Below are positions 59,722-64,000 of a stretch of DNA of 64,000 nucleotides, in pieces. The position numbers were made by a program, and so were the translations under genes. The DNA is from Flavobacterium defluvii (GTDB lineage Bacteria; Bacteroidota; Bacteroidia; Flavobacteriales; Flavobacteriaceae). How positions within the stretch are numbered: the stretch's first letter is position 1; every line of letters begins with the position of its first letter. The notes below the pieces were generated by a model. The model was not told where the DNA came from, did no database searches, and saw nothing but the letters and a program-made list of their open reading frames with translations. The stretch covers positions 1 through 64,000 of the forward strand of contig NZ_FQWC01000013.1 in assembly GCF_900129555.1 (NCBI RefSeq). The letters are read 5' to 3'.

Positions 59722-60522
59722 TTAATCTTCGGTTATTGTCTCAGTTTTGTGTAAAAACTTTTTATTTAGATTCTTAAAAAGATTATTAAAGCTAAGTGTA
59801 AGTGATGCAGCGTTTATGATTTTATTTTCATTATCTCTCGGAAGATATTCGTTTGCATATGTGATTTCGATTTGAATATCATCAGAAAACAAATAACCTG
59901 CACCTATATTTACTCTGTTTCTGTCAAAAAAGCTTAGTCCTGTGACTTTTGTTCCTGATTTAAAAAATACTTCATCAGAAACTACTCCGTATATTACCCC
60001 AGATCTGAGTACTTTGCTGTTGATAGGTTGTAAATATTTTATCTGCTGACGATAACGAATTACATTTTCATAATTATCATCTTCGTTCTTCATCTGCCGA
60101 AGTTCAGCTCTTAGTCTCGTACTTAATGTATATCCTGTTTTGTGAAAATAATAAATAGCTTGTAATGCAAACCTCCATTCTGGTGATTCAAACTGACCAA
60201 TTTCGGGAACATCTTTATTATTAAAATAAGCAATGAATGATGATAGTTTCCAGCGGGGAGTTAGATAATAGTGCCCCCACGCTCTAAAAGATCTTTGTGT
60301 ATTTTGTTCAAATATATTAGCAGACGATTCAGTACTGCTGTAGTTTGTTCCTAAATTTAATTCAGTTGACCATTTTTTGTTTATAGTCCGATTAAATTGA
60401 ATTTCTCCCCAAAATTGATTGTAATGTGTAGTTTGGCAATAGCCAATACTTGTAAACAAAATCGCTACAAGTATTAGATTTGCTTTTTTTTGTAGTAAGA
60501 TATGATTAGGTTTTAAAGACAT
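59722..60522 (-). CDS. DUF2490 outer membrane beta-barrel protein
   Basis: This 266-residue protein has a signal peptide (about 1-29) and a barrel pattern: HYNQFWGEIQFNRTINKKWSTELN, RAWGHYYLTPRWKLSSF, and YLQPINSKVLRSGVIYGV. The DUF2490 family is common in Bacteroidetes outer membranes; the function is unknown. It ends only 5 bases from the converging gene and starts 42 bases after rlmB's stop codon. Confidence 0.82.
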   Translation of the reverse strand: MSLKPNHILLQKKANLILVAILFTSIGYCQTTHYNQFWGEIQFNRTINKKWSTELNLGTNYSSTESSANIFEQNTQRSFRAWGHYYLTPRWKLSSFIAYFNNKDVPEIGQFESPEWRFALQAIYYFHKTGYTLSTRLRAELRQMKNEDDNYENVIRYRQQIKYLQPINSKVLRSGVIYGVVSDEVFFKSGTKVTGLSFFDRNRVNIGAGYLFSDDIQIEITYANEYLPRDNENKIINAASLTLSFNNLFKNLNKKFLHKTETITED

Positions 60523-60564
60523 AAAAATTAGTTATTTATTTGTCAATCCTAATTCGTGTGTTAT

Positions 60565-61299
60565 TTAATTTCGCTGGCGAACAGCTTCATATAAAAACGC
60601 ACCACAAGCAACAGATACGTTAAGAGATCCTATTGAACCAAACATTGGTAATTTTGCTTTTTCATCTACGATTTTAAGAACAGAAGGGTTGATACCTCTA
60701 TCTTCAGATCCCATAATAATTGCTAAAGGCTCATTTAAAGTTAAATCGTAAATATTTTGATCTGTTTTTTCAGTAGCTGCTACTGTTTTTATTCCAGAGC
60801 CTTGTAGGTAGAATATTGCGTCTTTGATATGCTCGACTTTGCAAATAGGAACATTAAATACTGCACCGGCAGAAGTTTTTACGGTGTCACCATTGACAGG
60901 AGCAGAACCTGCTTTTTGTATAATGATTCCATTAACTCCGGTACATTCAGCAGTTCGTATTATCGCACCAAAATTTCTTGCATCGGAAATTTGATCTAAT
61001 ATTAAAAATAATGGTTTTGATCCGGAAGCAAGAGTTGATTCAACTAAATGTTCAATATCAATAAATCCAATTGGTGAAATTGTTGCAACGGCACCTTGGT
61101 GATTATTTGGTGTTAATCTGTTTAATTTTTCGACAGGTACATAAGAGAAATTAATGTTGGCACGTTTCATTACCTTCATTAAGTCTTTCATTAATTCTCC
61201 GGAAATTTCTTTTTGTATAAATACTTTGTCAACTTCCTGACCCGCTTGTATTGCTTCTATAATGGCTCTAATACCAAATATTTGATGTTCTTTTTCCAT
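60565..61299 (-). CDS. rlmB: 23S rRNA 2'-O-ribose methyltransferase, TrmH/SpoU family
   Basis: This 244-residue protein starts MEKEHQIFGIRAIIEAI and has the SpoU fold: LILDQISDARNFGAIIRTAECTG (about 101-123), IMGSEDRGINPSVL and a knotted C-terminus SLNVSVACGAFLYEAVRQ. RlmB methylates G2251 of 23S rRNA in E. coli; the homologue probably does the same. It precedes the DUF2490 gene on the same strand. Confidence 0.88.
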   Translation of the reverse strand: MEKEHQIFGIRAIIEAIQAGQEVDKVFIQKEISGELMKDLMKVMKRANINFSYVPVEKLNRLTPNNHQGAVATISPIGFIDIEHLVESTLASGSKPLFLILDQISDARNFGAIIRTAECTGVNGIIIQKAGSAPVNGDTVKTSAGAVFNVPICKVEHIKDAIFYLQGSGIKTVAATEKTDQNIYDLTLNEPLAIIMGSEDRGINPSVLKIVDEKAKLPMFGSIGSLNVSVACGAFLYEAVRQRN

Positions 61300-61330
61300 A
61301 GCGCAAATATAGGTATAATGTTTATATAAA

Positions 61331-61362
61331 AAAAAACCACTCCGAATGAACGGAGTGGCTTT
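61331..61362 (-). terminator. Terminator of susCD operon
   Basis: CCACTCCG (61337-61344) pairs with CGGAGTGG (61351-61358) and a run of T follows on the minus strand. It lies just after the susD stop codon. Confidence 0.88.
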
Positions 61363-61385
61363 TAGTATTTAATTTTAGAATAAAA

Positions 61386-62855
61386 TTATTGTTTATCCCA
61401 GAAAATTTTAGTAGTAACATTATTGTTACCTAATTTAGCTACTGCAGCTTGTAAATTAGTAGCATTAAGAGTTTGCTCTCTGTTAGGGTAAGAATAACGT
61501 TTTGGAACTTCAGTGATATCACCATAAGTTACAGCAGGTACTTGTAAAGCAGGGTAGTCTAGTCTTCTGTAAGAAGTCCAAGCTTCAAATCCTCTGTTGA
61601 ATAAAGCGATCCATGATTGTTCTCCGATTTTTTGTTTCCAAGTTCCTGTTGCAGTAGCATAAGCTACATCAGGTCTTAATAAGTACGTAGCGATATCAGC
61701 AGGTGCTACACCCCAATCTAACATAGAAGCTGTAATAGCTGCATTGTAGTGAGAAGCTGCAGTACCACCAACAGCAATACCTCTTTCAGCTGCCTCAGCT
61801 AATAAAAACTCTACTTCTGAGTATGTAAATAATACACCTGGATATGTTGGGTCTTTAATTGTTTCTGTTAAGTGAGAGAATGCATCGTAAGTATTAATTG
61901 CTCCGTACACTCCACCTTTGTATAAACCTGAACCAGCTGGGTATTCAGTAAAATATTGAGGTCTTCTTGGGTCACTAAGAGCATTTAATTTGTTTACAAA
62001 TGTGTCTGCTGGAATAAAGTCATTACGGCCAGATGCAACTAAATCAACATATAACGGGTTAGCATTTGGTTGAGTTGAAGCATAAACCATATAAGTACCA
62101 TCAGCTCTTGAAGTGATAATGCCATCAGCAATTGCTGCTAAAGCTTGAGTTGAAGCATAAGCAGCATCAACATCATGCATATTGATTGCCATTCTTAAAC
62201 GTAGTGAATTTGCAAATTTAGCCCATTTTGCTACGTCTCCATGGTAAATCAAATCAGCATCACCAAAACTATCTTCACTTGCGTCTAAAGCATTTGATGC
62301 TGTTGTTAATTTAGAGATAAGATCTCTGTAAATTGTTTGAGCATCATCATATTTAGGTAGTGGATGGTTTAAGATATCCAAAGCTTCTGAATAAGGAACA
62401 TCTCCAAATGTATCAACTAAAATTCCATAAGTATATGCAGTTAGGATATCAATTACAGCAATTTTATTGTTGATAACAACTAAACCTTCTGGTGCACCAG
62501 TATACGAAGCTTTAGAATCAACTAAAATTTGTCTAGCTTCTTTGTAATCTTTTAGTACATCACGGTAATATGTAGTCCAGTGAGTATCAGGAATTGTACG
62601 TCCTGTTAAATCGTACTGACTTTCTTGTGGATATTGAACTTCTGTCCATTGTTGAGCAAATAATCTGAAAACGTTAAAGTTAACAGAAGTGCTTGTTACT
62701 TGGTCTACCATCGCATGTTCAGCATTAGTAAATAAGTATTCAGGCTGAGTGTAAGTAGGACGTTTAGTGTCCGTGTTTAATCCAGTGATATCATCAGTAC
62801 ATGATGTAGCAAACAAGGATAAAAGCGGTATTAATATAAGCAGTCTATTTTTCAT
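61386..62855 (-). CDS. susD: SusD/RagB family nutrient-binding lipoprotein
   Basis: This 489-residue lipoprotein has a lipobox (ATSC, Cys19) and resembles the SusD-like_2 subgroup: NTDTKRPTYTQPEYLFTNAE, YFAQQWTEVQ-like QQWTEVQYPQESQ and a C-terminal YPNREQTLNATN. The protein helps a SusC channel take up oligomers. It follows the susC gene on the same strand after a 3-base gap. The substrate is unknown, and no glycoside hydrolase lies in this window. Confidence 0.9.
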   Translation of the reverse strand: MKNRLLILIPLLSLFATSCTDDITGLNTDTKRPTYTQPEYLFTNAEHAMVDQVTSTSVNFNVFRLFAQQWTEVQYPQESQYDLTGRTIPDTHWTTYYRDVLKDYKEARQILVDSKASYTGAPEGLVVINNKIAVIDILTAYTYGILVDTFGDVPYSEALDILNHPLPKYDDAQTIYRDLISKLTTASNALDASEDSFGDADLIYHGDVAKWAKFANSLRLRMAINMHDVDAAYASTQALAAIADGIITSRADGTYMVYASTQPNANPLYVDLVASGRNDFIPADTFVNKLNALSDPRRPQYFTEYPAGSGLYKGGVYGAINTYDAFSHLTETIKDPTYPGVLFTYSEVEFLLAEAAERGIAVGGTAASHYNAAITASMLDWGVAPADIATYLLRPDVAYATATGTWKQKIGEQSWIALFNRGFEAWTSYRRLDYPALQVPAVTYGDITEVPKRYSYPNREQTLNATNLQAAVAKLGNNNVTTKIFWDKQ

Positions 62856-62858
62856 AGC

Positions 62859-64000
62859 TTAGAATTTTATTGTTAAGTTGCAACCAATGTTTCTAGTGGT
62901 TGGAAGAGATCCGATAGATAAACCTGCAGATCCAATATTAGATCCTAAACCACTTTCTGGGTCAGCATCTGGAAGGTTCTTGTCGATTATCCATAAGTTA
63001 GATCCAATAAGTGAGATTTTTGCATCTACCAATTTGATTTTTTGTACTAATGAAGTTGGTAATGTATAAGTAATGTTAACCTCTCTTAATTTGATGAAAC
63101 CAGCATCATAAACATATTGACTTCTTGGTCCGTTAGAATAAGCATTTGTGATAGCTCCACCAGTTGAATAAGCAGTTCTTGTAGTGTTTGGAGTACCGTC
63201 AGCATAAACTCCTGGGTTGATTATACCACCACCAGTAGCAACTGAATTTCTTTTTGGATTTCCAAGATCGTTTAAACCTGCTGTTTCGTCAGTTAAACCT
63301 GTTCCAACTCCATACCATTGGTCAGTAGAGAAGATATCTCCTCCTTTTTTCATGTCAATTAAGAAGCTGAAAGAAAGACTTTTGTATGAGAATTTGTTAC
63401 GGATACCACCAATCCAATCTGGGTTGATATCTCCAATGATATTGTTTGTAGATGTATTGATTACATATCTTCCTGTTGTTGGGTTAACAATTTTTTGACC
63501 ATCAGCAGTATATGTATAATCTGTTCCTTTTAGAACTCCGAAAGGTTTTCCAACAACAGCATTTAAAGTAACACCTCCAGGGTATGAACCTCCAATTAAT
63601 AAGTTTTGAACACCATCAGCTAAAGCGATTACTTTGTTTTCGTTTTTAGACCAGTTAACTGTAATATCCCAAGCAAAATCATTTGTTTTGATAGGAGTTG
63701 CATTAAATTGCACCTCGATACCTTTATTTTGGATAGTTGCAGCATTTACGTAACGAGTTGAGTATCCAGTTGAAGTTGAATAAGGAACTGGAATAGCCTC
63801 TCCGTCATTAGTATTTTTGTATAAACTCACGTCAAAACCAACTCTTCTGTTCAAGAATTGCATCTCAAGACCAATCTCTTCAGTTTCAGTTTTGATAGGT
63901 TTTAAGTTAGGATTGTTTTTTGTAGAGTTAACAGAATATTGTTGTTGTCCATTGAAAGAGTTGATTTTAGTATAAGTGTCAACTAAAGCCAATGTTGGAG
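62859..64000 (-). CDS. susC: SusC/RagA family TonB-linked receptor, C-terminal part
   Basis: The last 380 or so residues of a SusC-type channel are present; the reading frame runs off the right edge, so the plug and N-terminal barrel are missing from the window. The barrel strands are rich in Asn/Gly/Thr turns, and the end LPTTRNIGCNLTIKF closes with Phe as outer-membrane barrels do. It is the pair of the SusD gene that follows. Ton power would come from ExbBD-TonB. Confidence 0.92.
   Translation of the reverse strand, partial: PTLALVDTYTKINSFNGQQQYSVNSTKNNPNLKPIKTETEEIGLEMQFLNRRVGFDVSLYKNTNDGEAIPVPYSTSTGYSTRYVNAATIQNKGIEVQFNATPIKTNDFAWDITVNWSKNENKVIALADGVQNLLIGGSYPGGVTLNAVVGKPFGVLKGTDYTYTADGQKIVNPTTGRYVINTSTNNIIGDINPDWIGGIRNKFSYKSLSFSFLIDMKKGGDIFSTDQWYGVGTGLTDETAGLNDLGNPKRNSVATGGGIINPGVYADGTPNTTRTAYSTGGAITNAYSNGPRSQYVYDAGFIKLREVNITYTLPTSLVQKIKLVDAKISLIGSNLWIIDKNLPDADPESGLGSNIGSAGLSIGSLPTTRNIGCNLTIKF

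Noticed and set aside
1..64000. CRISPR array, prophage or insertion sequence
   Set aside because: No regularly spaced direct repeats, transposase, integrase or phage structural gene was found.

Overview
The window is chromosomal DNA of a Flavobacterium, close to F. johnsoniae judging by the near-recalled GcvP sequence. It is AT-rich, ribosome binding sites are weak or absent, promoters fit the Bacteroidetes form (TTG, about 19-20 bases, TAnnTTTG), and the gene content includes SusC/SusD, a Ton system, a DUF2490 protein, an S46 peptidase and an Mla-type transporter. Most of it is ordinary core genome. I see no prophage, insertion sequence, integrase or CRISPR array.

Layout. 1-90: 3' end of a 5S rRNA with its terminator. 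0.4-6.4 kb: small accessory genes (YdeI-like, DUF4256, endonuclease V-like), then two short-chain dehydrogenases with AraC-type and Crp-type regulators under related promoters. 6.5-6.7 kb: tRNA-Val(TAC) on the minus strand. 6.8-12.6 kb: folC, exbB-exbD, a convergent tonB, a Glu/Leu/Phe/Val dehydrogenase and a chalcone-isomerase-like protein. 13-14.2 kb: an acyl-CoA dehydrogenase. 14.4-22.3 kb: a Crp-type regulator and a tightly packed seven-gene run (peroxiredoxin-like, YHS, DoxX-like, DinB, NRDE, ATP-grasp, LysE), then an M28 peptidase, a dehydrogenase, a four-helix-bundle (S23) cassette and a SprT-like protein. 22.3-30 kb, mostly minus: an Mla-type ABC pair, a glycosyltransferase, a methyltransferase, a KAS III homologue and gcvP. 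30-33.4 kb: a UbiA-like protein, REP-like repeats, and a GbsR-type regulator with DCC and epimerase genes.

33.4-36.5 kb is the most unusual part. Two small proteins (one resembling DUF1842) each lie behind a leader sharing CCGAAAAGC and GAGTAGG, and a membrane-anchored protein with a CxxCH haem motif follows. 36.5-46.1 kb, minus: a SanA/YdcF-like protein, an M3 peptidase, a RelE/antitoxin pair, purK-purE, a TonB-dependent receptor and a sorbosone-dehydrogenase-like lipoprotein. 46.2-61.3 kb: hpt, adk, a CNNM/CBS protein, obgE, an S46 peptidase, mpl, radC, a HAD hydrolase, rarA, a rhomboid and rlmB. 61.4-64 kb: susD and a truncated susC.

The noncoding DNA gave the best leads. (1) Operator-like palindromes recur near the regulator genes: TTGCCAAATGACAA upstream of the Crp-type regulator and the second dehydrogenase, and AAACTTTCA-N8-TGAAAGTTT upstream of both the GbsR-type gene and the DCC gene. 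(2) Many gene gaps hold hairpins built from a short repeated word whose complement returns in the other arm. The S23 gene is itself bracketed by arms of this kind, much as rRNA intervening sequences are. (3) Two paralogous-looking structured leaders precede the two small accessory genes.

All family names come from reading the proteins and from memory; no database search was run.
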